A stretch of 64,000 nt of DNA from Sporosarcina sp. 6E9. Its GTDB lineage: Bacteria > Bacillota > Bacilli > Bacillales_A > Planococcaceae. The DNA lies in contig NZ_JAGEMN010000001.1 of the NCBI RefSeq assembly GCF_017921835.1, forward strand, positions 1,977,874 to 2,041,873. The letters run 5' to 3'. Under the pieces are notes generated by a model that worked only from the letters and a program-made list of their open reading frames with translations, was not told the DNA's origin and did no database searches. This document shows positions 26,021 to 35,188 of the stretch, piece after piece. The translations under genes were made by a program, and so were the position numbers. The stretch's first letter is position 1, and the number at the start of each line of letters is the position of its first letter.

Positions 26021-27181
26021 TTATCTAATTGTTTTATTCATACCTATGCGGTCCATGATTTCTTTTTGATGCTCTCCCGGATTCGGAGGATGGTGTTTAA
26101 TTTCAACAGGTGTCCTAGAAAGCTTTAAAGGACTTCCTATCATCTTGATGGATCCCGCTGTCGGATGGTCTTGAGAGATGAACATATTTCGCGCTTGAAG
26201 TTGTTCGTCCCCCACGACTTCTTCCAAGTTTTGAATCGGTCCGCTTGGAATATTATTCTCTCGACATTTCTCTTGCCAATACACTGTCGTTTTCGTCATA
26301 AACACCTTTTGAAGCTTCGGGATTAATTCATCACGATACTTCACGCGTTCTTGATTGGTCTTAAATCGATCGTCTACCGCAATTTCTGGTTCGCCAAGTA
26401 TATGACAAAGCGCTTTAAACTGATGGTCATTTCCCACCGCTATGACCATTTCACCGTCAAATGTTCTAAATGTTTGATACGGAACAATATTTGCATGTTC
26501 ATTGCCAAGCGCGGTCGGAATTTCTCCGGACATCAAATAGTTACTACCGATATTCACCAATGCACTAACCGCAGTGTCATACAAAGCGATATCTAATTTC
26601 TGGCCGACCCCCGATTGCACGCGTTCCAATAAAGCGGCCTGAATCCCAATACATGCATACAGGCCAGTCAAAACATCTGTAATGGCAACGCCAGATTTTT
26701 GTGGACCTGACGCATTGGTTCCTGTGATACTCATAAGGCCACTCATTGCTTGGATAATAAAATCATAGCCAGGCATGTCACGATTAGGACCCGTTTCGCC
26801 AAAACCTGTAATCGAACAATAGACTATACGCGGATTTAATTCATAGAGCGCATCGTAGCCCAGCCCAAACCTTTCCATCGTTCCCGTTTTGAAATTGTGA
26901 ATAACGACATCACTTTCGAGTACGAACTTTTTAATGACTTCGACACCTTCTTCAGTTTTTAAATCAAGTGTAATTGATTTCTTATTTCGATTCGCTGTTA
27001 AATAATACGCGCTAACACCATTTTTAAATGGCGGGCCCCACCCGCGCGTTTCATCACTACCATTTGGCGCTTCTACTTTTATCACTTCAGCACCAAGATC
27101 GCCCAAAACCATTGTGCAATAAGGGCCCGCAAGAACCCTCGACAGATCAAGTACTTTAATCGTACTTAGTGCTCCGGCCAC
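26021..27181 (-). CDS. CaiB/BaiF family class III CoA-transferase
   Basis: A 386-residue class III CoA-transferase. The family start LSRVLAGPYCTMVLGDLGAEVIKVE is visible (about 13-37), as are NRNKKSITLDL and the catalytic aspartate in MPGYDFIIQAMSG (about 165). It moves CoA between carboxylic acids, feeding the acyl-CoA dehydrogenase encoded 16 bp downstream. The operon has a sigma-A type promoter and a long structured leader with a terminator in front of it, which suggests attenuation. Confidence 0.9.
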   Translation of the reverse strand: MAGALSTIKVLDLSRVLAGPYCTMVLGDLGAEVIKVEAPNGSDETRGWGPPFKNGVSAYYLTANRNKKSITLDLKTEEGVEVIKKFVLESDVVIHNFKTGTMERFGLGYDALYELNPRIVYCSITGFGETGPNRDMPGYDFIIQAMSGLMSITGTNASGPQKSGVAITDVLTGLYACIGIQAALLERVQSGVGQKLDIALYDTAVSALVNIGSNYLMSGEIPTALGNEHANIVPYQTFRTFDGEMVIAVGNDHQFKALCHILGEPEIAVDDRFKTNQERVKYRDELIPKLQKVFMTKTTVYWQEKCRENNIPSGPIQNLEEVVGDEQLQARNMFISQDHPTAGSIKMIGSPLKLSRTPVEIKHHPPNPGEHQKEIMDRIGMNKTIR

Positions 27182-27376
27182 ATTTTCACCCCTGCTCCTT
27201 TTAAATTAAAAAAGCCAATTCAAATAGACTACAGTTTTTCTGTAAGTCAATTTGAACTGGCTTTTATCTGTGGCGATAGCTCCGAAAAAGAACTATCAGC
27301 AGACTAGGCAGTTTTGGCTTTCGGTTAATGCTGATCATGCGCAATGAACGTTTGAACGTTTCAACATGATTCGTTA
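27182..27376 (-). ncRNA. Structured 5' leader of the CaiB/acyl-CoA dehydrogenase operon
   Basis: From a predicted start near 27376 the leader can form hairpin A (ATCATG 27365-27370 with 27334-27339, containing a doubled GAACGTTT), hairpin B (CAGCA/TGCTG, 27297-27333), hairpin C (GATAGTTC/GAGCTATC, 27275-27297) and then a long terminator. Hairpins B and C share a base or two, so they may be alternatives. I do not recognise it as a known riboswitch or T-box; no T-box sequence is present. Confidence 0.45.
27208..27267 (-). terminator. Long-stem terminator in the CaiB leader
   Basis: A stem of more than 20 bp, AAAAGCCAGTTCAAAT... paired with ...ATTTGAATTGGCTTTT, ending in TTTTTT on the minus strand. 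It stops about 27 bp short of the CaiB start codon, so it must be read through for expression. Confidence 0.8.
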
Positions 27377-27382
27377 TCTCTA

Positions 27383-27411
27383 ATTTTAGTCCATAGAAAG
27401 TAATTTGTAAA
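27383..27411 (-). promoter_or_regulatory. Sigma-A type promoter of the CaiB operon
   Basis: TTTACA (27406-27411) and TAAAAT (27383-27388) with a 17-bp spacer, read on the minus strand. It is located just after the DUF3870 gene and directly before the structured leader. Confidence 0.65.
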
Positions 27412-27449
27412 TACAATTATTATATTAATTAAAATCTTCTATATAATCT

Positions 27450-27776
27450 TCACTTCGATTCATTCTTCAGTTCAATATATGCACCATATTGTTTATACAA
27501 GTCTTTCAACGCTGAAATTAACGCATTCCCTGCTTTACCTAAATAATGATTTCTCACAACCTCAATTGGCTTATCAATGCCATCTCGCAAACTATATCCT
27601 CTCAGCATTTGTTGAACAAACTCTTGTCCATGAAGCGTCGCCAACGTACAGCTAGCCGTAACAATCACACCATAATGCTTATCGATTTCTGCTGTAATCG
27701 TCAGTGTTTCATACATATTTTGCGCCGCCATACCTGACGGAAGACGCGCATGCCCCGCTATAAAAATAGTATTCAT
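27450..27776 (-). CDS. DUF3870 domain protein
   Basis: 108 residues matching the DUF3870 pattern: FIAGHARLPSGMAA at the N-terminus, VTASCTLATLHGQEF in the middle and IEVVRNHYLGKAGNALISALKDL towards the C-terminus. The function is unknown. In other Bacillales such genes often lie near CoA-transferase and acyl-CoA dehydrogenase genes, as here (recollection, not checked). A GGAT-type ribosome site precedes the ATG. Confidence 0.8.
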   Translation of the reverse strand: MNTIFIAGHARLPSGMAAQNMYETLTITAEIDKHYGVIVTASCTLATLHGQEFVQQMLRGYSLRDGIDKPIEVVRNHYLGKAGNALISALKDLYKQYGAYIELKNESK

Positions 27777-27852
27777 CCACTCAAATCCTTTCTGAATTAA
27801 TTATACAATAGGAGTCGTCAAAAGATACCCTCAATAGATAGGTACCTGGATA

Positions 27853-27988
27853 GGTACCTGTGCAAGGTGCAATTATGACTATTCACAAATTCGAATACAT
27901 AATCAGAAAAATATCAACTAAATGCTATGATGTCGCCCTCCCGATTTATTTTATGCAATTGTAGTGTATTGTGTCTTGCACAGGTACC
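27853..27988 (+). repeat. GGTACC element copy R12 (core degenerate)
   Basis: 136-bp copy in the divergent gap before rpoN. The arms are good, but the core (AATATCAACTAAATGC...TGTCGCCCTCCC) has lost pairing. A GGTACC unit lies 12 bp to the left (27841). Confidence 0.92.
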
Positions 27989-28075
27989 AAAAAGAGGTGC
28001 CAAAAAGGGGTACCTGGAAAAGAGGACCTGAAAAAGGGGATGAAAAAATGACTTAAAAAGGGTGCAGAAAGGGAT
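27989..28075 (+). repeat. Decaying GGTACC ladder right of R12
   Basis: Units at 27996 (GGTGCC) and 28009 (GGTACC), then GGACC, GGATG, ATGAC and GGTGC at roughly 13-bp steps, joined by A-rich spacers. Similarity falls with distance from the element. Confidence 0.7.
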
Positions 28076-28125
28076 ACCAGAATATGACCATCTGATAAGT
28101 TTAATTCTTTCTATAAATCTGATTA

Positions 28126-28134
28126 TGGTATAAT
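28126..28134 (+). promoter_or_regulatory. Extended -10 promoter of rpoN
   Basis: TGGTATAAT, an extended -10 element (TGnTATAAT), about 43 bp before the SD. No strong -35 is visible, as is usual for extended -10 promoters. Confidence 0.55.
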
Positions 28135-28190
28135 AGACAGTAATGATAATCGCGTGGGGAATATATCTTAAACGCTAGGAGGTGATTTTA

Positions 28191-29480
28191 TTGGAACTTG
28201 TTCTCCAGCAAAGACAAACACAAAATCTAAAGATGACTGTTGAATTAAGACAAGCCATTGAGTTATTACAGTATTCCACGTATGAACTTTATGAATATAT
28301 AAAAGAACAAGAGATGGAAAATCCATTAATTCAATTGGAAGAGCGGCCGAAAGACAATCTTTATGAGGACAGAACTCGTAATCCAAGAGCAACTGGTACT
28401 TCTCAGTCACCGATTGATTTGATTAAAAGTGATAATATTGGGATGCGTGCTAAATTAGTTGAACAAGCGAAGCTTTTATTTACGGATCCTCAAGATCAAA
28501 AACTCACTCGTTTCATACTTAATCATATAGACGATAATGGCTATTTGACTCTTCCGGAAAATGGAAGGTATGACGACGCCGAAATTTCCCGCGGGATTCA
28601 TCTTTTGCAACTACTCGGCCCGATCGGGATAGGTGCCCGAAGTTTACAAGAATGCTTACTTTTACAAATTACTTACGACTATCCACAGCAGAAATTAGCG
28701 GAGTCCCTAATTAAAAATCATTTGGATTTATTAGCAAATCGCAAATGGAATGAATTGGCGTCTATCATGAATATTTCGCTAGAGAAAGTAAAAGAAGTCA
28801 CTGACTTTATTAAAACTTTAAATCCAAAACCATGTGCTTCCTTGTCTGACTTTTCGGCGCAATATTTGAATCCTGATATCATTGTAGAACTTAATGAAAC
28901 AGGCATTTCATTTTACTTAAATGACAGTTACCTGCCTACAATCCATTTCAGGAATAACTATACACATGCCTTAACATCAACCGACGAAACGTCCACCTAC
29001 CTTCGACATAAACTGGCGAATTATAATTGGTTAATTAGCAGCATCGAGCAACGCCGTCAAACGATCATTAAAATTATGAAAGTCATCATTAAAAAGCAAG
29101 AAGCGTTTTTCACAGATGGTTTTGTCGCTTTAAAACCGCTTACCTTAAAGGAAGTCGCAGATAAGATTAATATGCATGAATCAACCGTTAGTCGCGCAAC
29201 AGCGAATAAAGTACTTCAAACGCCGAAAGGTTCCTTTGATTTACGGTTGTTATTTAATTCAAAACTAGAAATGACAGATGGTAACGATATTTCAAAGTCA
29301 AAAATGAAAGCACTTTTAAGAGACTTTATTGAGAACGAAAACAAGCAAAAGCCGTTATCCGATCAGAATATTTCCGAATACTTTAAAACGGAAAAAGGCA
29401 TTGTGATTTCAAGACGAACAATCAGTAAGTACCGGGAAGAACTTAATATTCCCTCATCGAGAATGCGGAAAGAAATCTAA
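28191..29480 (+). CDS. rpoN: RNA polymerase sigma-54 factor
   Basis: About 429 residues (SigL in Bacillus). The glutamine-rich N-terminal region I (LQQRQTQNLKMTVELRQAIELLQ) contacts activators, the core-binding domain follows, then the HTH (TLKEVADKINMHESTVSRAT) and the C-terminal RpoN box SRRTISKYRE that reads the -24 element. The TTG at 28191 lies eight bases after AGGAGG; the GTG at 28182 overlaps that site. It faces an operon with a clear sigma-54 promoter and its activator, so factor, activator and target are all within about 6 kb. Confidence 0.95.
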   Translation: MELVLQQRQTQNLKMTVELRQAIELLQYSTYELYEYIKEQEMENPLIQLEERPKDNLYEDRTRNPRATGTSQSPIDLIKSDNIGMRAKLVEQAKLLFTDPQDQKLTRFILNHIDDNGYLTLPENGRYDDAEISRGIHLLQLLGPIGIGARSLQECLLLQITYDYPQQKLAESLIKNHLDLLANRKWNELASIMNISLEKVKEVTDFIKTLNPKPCASLSDFSAQYLNPDIIVELNETGISFYLNDSYLPTIHFRNNYTHALTSTDETSTYLRHKLANYNWLISSIEQRRQTIIKIMKVIIKKQEAFFTDGFVALKPLTLKEVADKINMHESTVSRATANKVLQTPKGSFDLRLLFNSKLEMTDGNDISKSKMKALLRDFIENENKQKPLSDQNISEYFKTEKGIVISRRTISKYREELNIPSSRMRKEI

Positions 29481-29491
29481 TACAAATTCAA

Positions 29492-29535
29492 AAGGTTGCA
29501 AGGAAGAGAACTACTCTCCCCTGCAACCTTTTTTT
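29492..29535. terminator. Bidirectional terminator between rpoN and mmsA
   Basis: AAGGTTGCA / TGCAACCTT stem with a run of A on one side and eight T on the other, centred between the two convergent stop codons. Confidence 0.85.
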
Positions 29536-29538
29536 AGT

Positions 29539-30990
29539 TTACGACCAACGAGCCGTTAGCATTTTTCTTCTCGTATAAAACTCTACACCATCTGATCCAT
29601 TCGCATGTAAATCACCGTAGAATGAGTTTTTCCATCCTGAGAACGGGAAGAATGCCATTGGAGCAGGAACGCCTAAGTTTACGCCGAGCATGCCAACCTC
29701 GATATTTTCACGGAAGTATCGAACGCTGTGACCGCTTTGTGTAAATAAGCAGGCTCCGTTTCCGAAATCGGATTTATTTGTGAGTGCAATTGCTTCTTCT
29801 AATGTTGCAACGCGAACAATCGACAGAACTGGAGCGAATATTTCTTCTTTCCAAATTCTCATATCTGTTGTCACATGATCGAAAATAGTTGGGCCAATGA
29901 AGTAGCCTTCTTCGGTCATGCACGCATCTTCACGTCCATCACGTAAAAGTTTCGCACCTTCTTCTTGACCAATTTCAATATAATTAGCCGTTTTTTCTTT
30001 ATGGTCTGGGCGAATAACCGGTCCAAGGAATACACCATCGTCCATTCCGTTACCGATTTTAAGGCCATCAGCCGCTTCCATTAATTTTTCAATTAGCGGT
30101 TCTGCAACATCACCTACCGCAACAACCACGGCACAAGCCATACATCTTTCGCCTGCTGAACCATAAGCCGCACCGATAATTTCTTTAACAGATGAATCTA
30201 AATCTGCATCGGGCATGACGATGGAGTGATTTTTCGCGCCTGCCAATGCTTGGACGCGTTTCCCGTAACTTGCGCCTGTTTTATAGACATATTCCGCGAC
30301 TGGCTCTGACCCTACAAATGAAATTGCTGGAATATCTTCATGCTCCAGAATACGATTTACAACATCATGCGCACCGTGAACAATATTAAATACGCCGTCC
30401 GGGAGACCAGCTTCTTGTAATAATCCAGCCAAACGATTCGCGAGAAGTGGTGTTCTTTCTGAAGGCTTCAAAATAAAGGTATTCCCCATTGCAATCGCTA
30501 GCGGGAACATCCAGCAAGGTACCATCATTGGGAAGTTAAACGGTGTAATTCCACCAACCACGCCGACTGGATAACGGTACATCCCCGACTCGATATTCGT
30601 AGCGATATCAGGCAATTGTTTCCCCATCATAAGTGACGGTGCGCCTGCCGCAAATTCAACACACTCAATTCCTCTTTGAACTTCACCACGCGCCTCATTA
30701 AAACTCTTCCCATTTTCAATTGTGATCAATTCAGCCAGTTCATCCCAATTGTCTACAAGAAGCTGCTGATATTTGAATAAAACCCGTGCTCTCCTCGGTA
30801 CAGCTGTTTTACTCCACGTACGGAACGCTTCTGACGCTGCTTGAACTGCATCGTTTACATCTTCCGCGGTTGAAATGGGTACTTCTGCTAAGATTTCACC
30901 TGTTGCTGGATTCGGTACTTGTTCATACTTCTCTGTTTTCGCCGCTACCCATTCGCCGTTAATAAAGTTTTTTATTATATTTTTTGTCAT
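29539..30990 (-). CDS. mmsA: CoA-acylating methylmalonate-semialdehyde dehydrogenase
   Basis: A 483-residue aldehyde dehydrogenase of the MmsA/IolA type. Landmarks are [28 protein letters not shown] (about 145-163) and the catalytic cysteine in GSAGERCMA (about 280). It converts malonate or methylmalonate semialdehyde and CoA to acetyl-CoA or propionyl-CoA with NAD. Co-transcription with an iron-type alcohol dehydrogenase suggests oxidation of a hydroxy acid such as 3-hydroxypropionate to the semialdehyde and then to acetyl-CoA (inference). It ends at the shared terminator with rpoN. Confidence 0.9.
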   Translation of the reverse strand: MTKNIIKNFINGEWVAAKTEKYEQVPNPATGEILAEVPISTAEDVNDAVQAASEAFRTWSKTAVPRRARVLFKYQQLLVDNWDELAELITIENGKSFNEARGEVQRGIECVEFAAGAPSLMMGKQLPDIATNIESGMYRYPVGVVGGITPFNFPMMVPCWMFPLAIAMGNTFILKPSERTPLLANRLAGLLQEAGLPDGVFNIVHGAHDVVNRILEHEDIPAISFVGSEPVAEYVYKTGASYGKRVQALAGAKNHSIVMPDADLDSSVKEIIGAAYGSAGERCMACAVVVAVGDVAEPLIEKLMEAADGLKIGNGMDDGVFLGPVIRPDHKEKTANYIEIGQEEGAKLLRDGREDACMTEEGYFIGPTIFDHVTTDMRIWKEEIFAPVLSIVRVATLEEAIALTNKSDFGNGACLFTQSGHSVRYFRENIEVGMLGVNLGVPAPMAFFPFSGWKNSFYGDLHANGSDGVEFYTRRKMLTARWS

Positions 30991-31045
30991 TGTTTATTCC
31001 TCCTTGAAATATTAATCACAATCAAATCACTTCGTCCCATTAATC

Positions 31046-32239
31046 CTAACAGACTTCTGTGCCTGAAAATTGATAATCGTAACAGATTCGGTATAATTCT
31101 TCGATTTCTTGTTGGCTTGGAACGCGAGGGTTATTGCTAGGACTACCGCTATTTAAAGCATCTACCGCCATTTTTTTGAGAACACTTTCAAATTTGTCTT
31201 GCTCAATTCCCCAATATTTTAAATTAGGAATCTTGAGATCTGAACAAAGGTTTCTAATTTGCTCGACGGCATGTTTAGAAGCCACATCATTGTCCATTTG
31301 TGCTGCTTCTTCGGAAAAGATCCGCCCAATTACTGCGAGCCTGTCTATGCATGCTTCGCGGCTAAACTCAAGCACTGCGGGTAGTAACATTGCATTTGAT
31401 TCGCCATGGGGAACATTGAACAGCGCACCAATCGGTCGAGACATTCCGTGCACCAGACCTACAGATGCGTTAGAAAACGCCATACCTGCATACATCGAAC
31501 CAATAGACATCCCTTCCCTAGCATCGATGTCTTGCGGATTTTTGTATGCTCGTTTTAAGTTCTTCACGATCAATGTAATTGCAGATAGTGCAAGTGTGTC
31601 AGTCAATGGTTGTGCCCTTTTGGATAAATACGCTTCTACAGCATGACATAATGCATCTACTCCCGTAGCAGCCGTGACTTTATCTGGAGAGGACATCGTT
31701 AACAGCGGATCGACAATCGCAACTACCGGCATAAAAGCTGGCTGCTTAATCATCATTTTTTCATCATTACTTAAATTCGTAATCACCGTTACATCCGTTG
31801 CTTCTGATCCAGTACCTGCCGTAGTTGGAATCGCGATATGGGGAATCGCTGGCACCGAAACCATCTTTTTTCCGCCCATATAATCTCCGATGTAACCGCC
31901 GTTTGTCGCAACTACCGCAACCGCCTTCGCTGTATCGATACAACTTCCACCGCCAAGCGAAAGAATGATATCGCAGTTGTTGTCTTTGAACAGCGTCAAT
32001 GCTTCATCGACATACTTATCGCTTGGTTCTGATTTCACGCCAATATACGTGACACTTTCAATACTTTTCTCATTCAATGAATTGACACAACGTTCTATGT
32101 AACCAAGCCCCTCCATAATTCCATCACTTACGATTAATGCTCTTTTTCCCCGGAGAGCAGTTTCTGAACCTACCTGATTGAAAGCATCACGCCCGTAAAC
32201 CGTTAATTGTGGCGATCTGAAAAGCTTATAGTTTTCCAT
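31046..32239 (-). CDS. Iron-containing alcohol dehydrogenase
   Basis: About 397 residues of the Fe-ADH family. NAD-binding GGGSCIDTAKAVAV (about 95-108) and the metal region GVDALCHAVEAYLS...GLVHGMSRPIGALFNVPHGESNA (about 190-275) are present. The substrate is probably a hydroxy acid or short alcohol, with the product passed to MmsA 55 bp downstream. The ATG at 32239 follows GGAG with eight-base spacing. Transcribed from a canonical sigma-54 promoter. Confidence 0.88.
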   Translation of the reverse strand: MENYKLFRSPQLTVYGRDAFNQVGSETALRGKRALIVSDGIMEGLGYIERCVNSLNEKSIESVTYIGVKSEPSDKYVDEALTLFKDNNCDIILSLGGGSCIDTAKAVAVVATNGGYIGDYMGGKKMVSVPAIPHIAIPTTAGTGSEATDVTVITNLSNDEKMMIKQPAFMPVVAIVDPLLTMSSPDKVTAATGVDALCHAVEAYLSKRAQPLTDTLALSAITLIVKNLKRAYKNPQDIDAREGMSIGSMYAGMAFSNASVGLVHGMSRPIGALFNVPHGESNAMLLPAVLEFSREACIDRLAVIGRIFSEEAAQMDNDVASKHAVEQIRNLCSDLKIPNLKYWGIEQDKFESVLKKMAVDALNSGSPSNNPRVPSQQEIEELYRICYDYQFSGTEVC

Positions 32240-32272
32240 TATCATCACTCCATTCTCTTCACCCTACTTAAT

Positions 32273-32288
32273 TGCAAGAAGCGTGCCA
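32273..32288 (-). promoter_or_regulatory. Sigma-54 (-24/-12) promoter
   Basis: Minus strand TGGCACGCTTCTTGCA matches the sigma-54 consensus TGGCACNNNNNTTGCW completely. It lies 34 bp before the Fe-ADH start, so transcription starts within about 25 bp of the gene. Confidence 0.92.
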
Positions 32289-32411
32289 ATTTAATAATTT
32301 GGAAGAAAATGTTCATGATGCAATAATACTAAAAGGCTCTAACCCCTCTCCTACCGGCAATTAAACCCCAAAATAAGTATTTATGAATTAATTCACAAAT
32401 GACAAATCCCC

Positions 32412-32475
32412 CTACACTTCCTTATCAAAAGTGTAGCGACATCACTACAACTACCGACACTATGTAGTCACTACA
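32412..32475. promoter_or_regulatory. Upstream activator sites (TGTAGT palindromes)
   Basis: Three related inverted repeats: CTACACTT...AAGTGTAG (32412-32436), TGTAGCGACATCACTACA (32432-32449) and the perfect TGTAGTCACTACA (32463-32475). They are 120-190 bp upstream of the sigma-54 promoter, the normal enhancer distance, and are likely bound by the activator encoded next door. Confidence 0.75.
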
Positions 32476-32482
32476 CTACACA

Positions 32483-34276
32483 TTAGTGAATCCTGTATTT
32501 TCTTAATCGCTGGTACAGTGTCGTTCTGTGGATACCTAGTTTGAGTGCTGCTTGTGATTTATTGCCATTAACTGTTTCCAACGTCTTTAAAATGAGCTTT
32601 TTTTCAGCTTCTTCGCCTACAGACTTTGCCTGTTCGATTAAGGACAAATTCTTCCGTTCATCGTTTGAATCCTGCCGCATTACTTTAGGTAAATCACTGA
32701 CGTCAATCATGTCTTTATCACACATGATGACTGCCTGCTCGATTGTATTCACCAGTTCTCTAATGTTTCCCTTCCATGGATTATTAACTAAAGATGCAAC
32801 CGCAGTCGAAGTAAAATGTTTTTCCACGATGTTGTATTTATCACAGATTTCTTTTGAAAAATGGGCTAATAATGTAGGGATGTCTTCTGTTCGTTCACGT
32901 AAAGGCGGTAAATGTAATCGGATAATATTTAAGCGATAATACAAGTCCTCTCTAAATGTACCGGCTTCAACCATCTGCTCAAGATTGCGATTCGTTGCTG
33001 CAATCACACGAACATCTACGCGATACTTTTTAATACTACCAACTCGTTCTGCCTCTTTTTCTTGCAAGACACGCAATAATTTCGTTTGCAATAAAAGCGA
33101 TAACTCACCGATTTCATCCAAAAAAATCGTTCCATTTTGCGCAAGTTCAAACTTTCCTGGTTTCCCTTCTTTTTTAGCACCGGTAAAAGCGCCTTCTTCA
33201 TAACCAAAGAGCTCCGACTCAAATAAGTTTTCAGGGATAGCCCCACAATTCACACTGATAAATGGCCCATTATAGTACGGACTCAAATGATGAATACACT
33301 TGGCAAACACCTCTTTCCCGGTGCCACTTTCACCGGAAATAAGAATTGTAGCCGCTGTTCTGGCCGCTTTTCGCGCTAATCGCTTCGCTCGTAAAATGCT
33401 TTCACTCGTTCCAATGATTTGATCCATCGTTATACGGCTATCTTCCGCGATTTCAGTCGTCATCATTTTGGTTTCCGTCTTGTTTTTAACCTTTTCACTT
33501 TGTAATTTGTCCAGAATTTCATAAACTTCCGATACACCTTCAAAAATCAGCATGCCAATCGCTCCAACAACTTTCCCATTTTTCCAAAGTGGGATTCGAT
33601 GCACAACCATAGGCTGACCTTGAATAACTTGCAGCACTCCACGGTCCGGAATGGCTGTCTTTACTGTCATATGTAGATTTGTATTTTCAATGACCTCTGT
33701 AACATGACGGCCAATTGCCTCTTCTCGCTTCACACCTGTAAAGCGGCTGTATGCTTCATTAAACTCCAATAAAACCCCATTTTCATCGACGACGGCAATG
33801 CCTTCATAGGCTTTTTCCAAAATAACACTAAGTGCATCAGCTTGGTTCTCGCTTTGCTTTAATGAATAAATGTATTTCGAAAATCCATCTAAGATATCTT
33901 GATTCGTCAAAATTCCAACGAGTTTTCCACTGTCATCCACTACTAAAAACTGCTTATGAGGAATCTGACATATATCCAATAAACTAGCGTCTTGTTCAAT
34001 TAGAACTAGATCTCGAATTCGAATACTACTATTAATCTCTTCATCTGGATTCTCGTGCAAAAATATATTCATTAATTTCTTTAAAGTGATTAAACCTACC
34101 GGATGCCCTCGTTCATCGACTACGGGTAAACAGTTAAGCTGAAGCTGCTCAATCTTTATCGCGGCTTCCCGATATGTTTTCCCTACCTCGATTATATGAG
34201 GAAACGGCGTCATCCAATGTCCTGCGCTTAACTTCTCATCGGCCTGTCCATCAACTAATTCATTCAGTATTTTCAT
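32483..34276 (-). CDS. Sigma-54-dependent activator with CBS pair and PAS domain
   Basis: 597 residues: two CBS domains (about 10-130), a PAS domain (about 145-255), an AAA+ domain (about 285-510) with Walker A GESGTGKE and the sigma-54 contact loop GAFTGA, and a C-terminal Fis-type HTH (NGNKSQAALKLGIHRTTLY). The CBS pair suggests sensing of an adenine nucleotide or CoA-like ligand (inference). It lies immediately upstream of the palindromic enhancer sites and the sigma-54 promoter of the ADH/mmsA operon, its obvious target. Confidence 0.9.
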   Translation of the reverse strand: MKILNELVDGQADEKLSAGHWMTPFPHIIEVGKTYREAAIKIEQLQLNCLPVVDERGHPVGLITLKKLMNIFLHENPDEEINSSIRIRDLVLIEQDASLLDICQIPHKQFLVVDDSGKLVGILTNQDILDGFSKYIYSLKQSENQADALSVILEKAYEGIAVVDENGVLLEFNEAYSRFTGVKREEAIGRHVTEVIENTNLHMTVKTAIPDRGVLQVIQGQPMVVHRIPLWKNGKVVGAIGMLIFEGVSEVYEILDKLQSEKVKNKTETKMMTTEIAEDSRITMDQIIGTSESILRAKRLARKAARTAATILISGESGTGKEVFAKCIHHLSPYYNGPFISVNCGAIPENLFESELFGYEEGAFTGAKKEGKPGKFELAQNGTIFLDEIGELSLLLQTKLLRVLQEKEAERVGSIKKYRVDVRVIAATNRNLEQMVEAGTFREDLYYRLNIIRLHLPPLRERTEDIPTLLAHFSKEICDKYNIVEKHFTSTAVASLVNNPWKGNIRELVNTIEQAVIMCDKDMIDVSDLPKVMRQDSNDERKNLSLIEQAKSVGEEAEKKLILKTLETVNGNKSQAALKLGIHRTTLYQRLRKYRIH

Positions 34277-34465
34277 TGCTTCACCCTAATCCTTAGATAA
34301 GTTCTTGAAATATCTGTATTAACACCATTTTACCACAATTCTTAATAGGTACGTTTGCTGAGAACGAACTGGTATTTTAGGAGTTTTTGCGGTAGGTTTA
34401 TTAGTAAGGTGGATTGGGCTGGCAGTAAAGTCGATGAAGGTGTCGACGATCATTAATTCGTTGAA

Positions 34466-35188
34466 TTGGACGTGGTAGATTTGGAGAAAGCAACGGTAAA
34501 ATCTCTTTTTAAAAATAATCGTTATAGAGTTATACATACAAATTCAAATTACTATTTAATAGATGGAGATCATTCAATATTGGGCTATCTTTTCTTTGCT
34601 TTCAATTGGTTAATTCCGCAAAAAGCATATGCCATTACGGAACGAGACGCAGATGACCTAATCGTTAATCGGCTAAATGTAAAAAAACAAAACAGCTTAA
34701 ATCTGTTTGGAATCGGCTTTATAATGATTGTTTTCGCATTATTTATCCCGAAAATATTTCAGTACTTTGATAAATCTTCTGCTACTTTCGGAGATTTACG
34801 TCGAATTGGAGACATCTATTTTGTCATGCCCTCCACGACATTCATTCTATTTTTATTAGTCTCAATAGTGGCGCCTGCTGTTTTGCTTCGAGTCTGTTTA
34901 TCTATCAGAGCAAAGAAAAGACTCTTAGAAACAGTGGATATTGATAAATTACCCGTTGTAGAAATTAATATACTTCCTAACTCAGTTTCCATTGTTTTAA
35001 AAACGATTGGTGTATATATCTTTTTCGGTTTCTTATTATTTTCTTCTGCCTACTTAATGATTATATTAAGTGGTTATTGGATTATTTCACTAAGTCTCAT
35101 GATTATTTTTTTATTGTTTTCATTAACGAATCTTTTATCCTTTATTCCTGGAGACTTTGGGAGGTACCTGTGCAAGGTGCAATTATGA
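34466..35188 (+). CDS. DUF443-like membrane protein, C-terminus formed by repeat R13
   Basis: Up to 240 residues with about five hydrophobic helices. The N-terminal NNRYRVIHTNSNYYLIDGD and NWLIPQKAYAITE resemble DUF443 proteins of unknown function. The last eight residues, RYLCKVQL, and the TGA stop are encoded by the left end of repeat R13, which therefore closed off the original 3' end. The start is unclear: an in-frame TAA lies four codons before the TTG at 34466 and no good ribosome site is seen, so the gene may be damaged at its 5' end too. Confidence 0.55.
   Translation: MDVVDLEKATVKSLFKNNRYRVIHTNSNYYLIDGDHSILGYLFFAFNWLIPQKAYAITERDADDLIVNRLNVKKQNSLNLFGIGFIMIVFALFIPKIFQYFDKSSATFGDLRRIGDIYFVMPSTTFILFLLVSIVAPAVLLRVCLSIRAKKRLLETVDIDKLPVVEINILPNSVSIVLKTIGVYIFFGFLLFSSAYLMIILSGYWIISLSLMIIFLLFSLTNLLSFIPGDFGRYLCKVQL

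Noticed and set aside
27182..27376. T-box or c-di-GMP-I riboswitch call for the CaiB leader
   Set aside because: Neither the T-box sequence nor the GEMM core could be found, so it is left as an unassigned structured leader.
34343..34480. Short plus-strand frame with a hydrophobic stretch (GILGVFAVGLLVRW) before the DUF443-like gene
   Set aside because: It could be the tail of a lost membrane gene, but it has no start or recognisable family and is too short to call.
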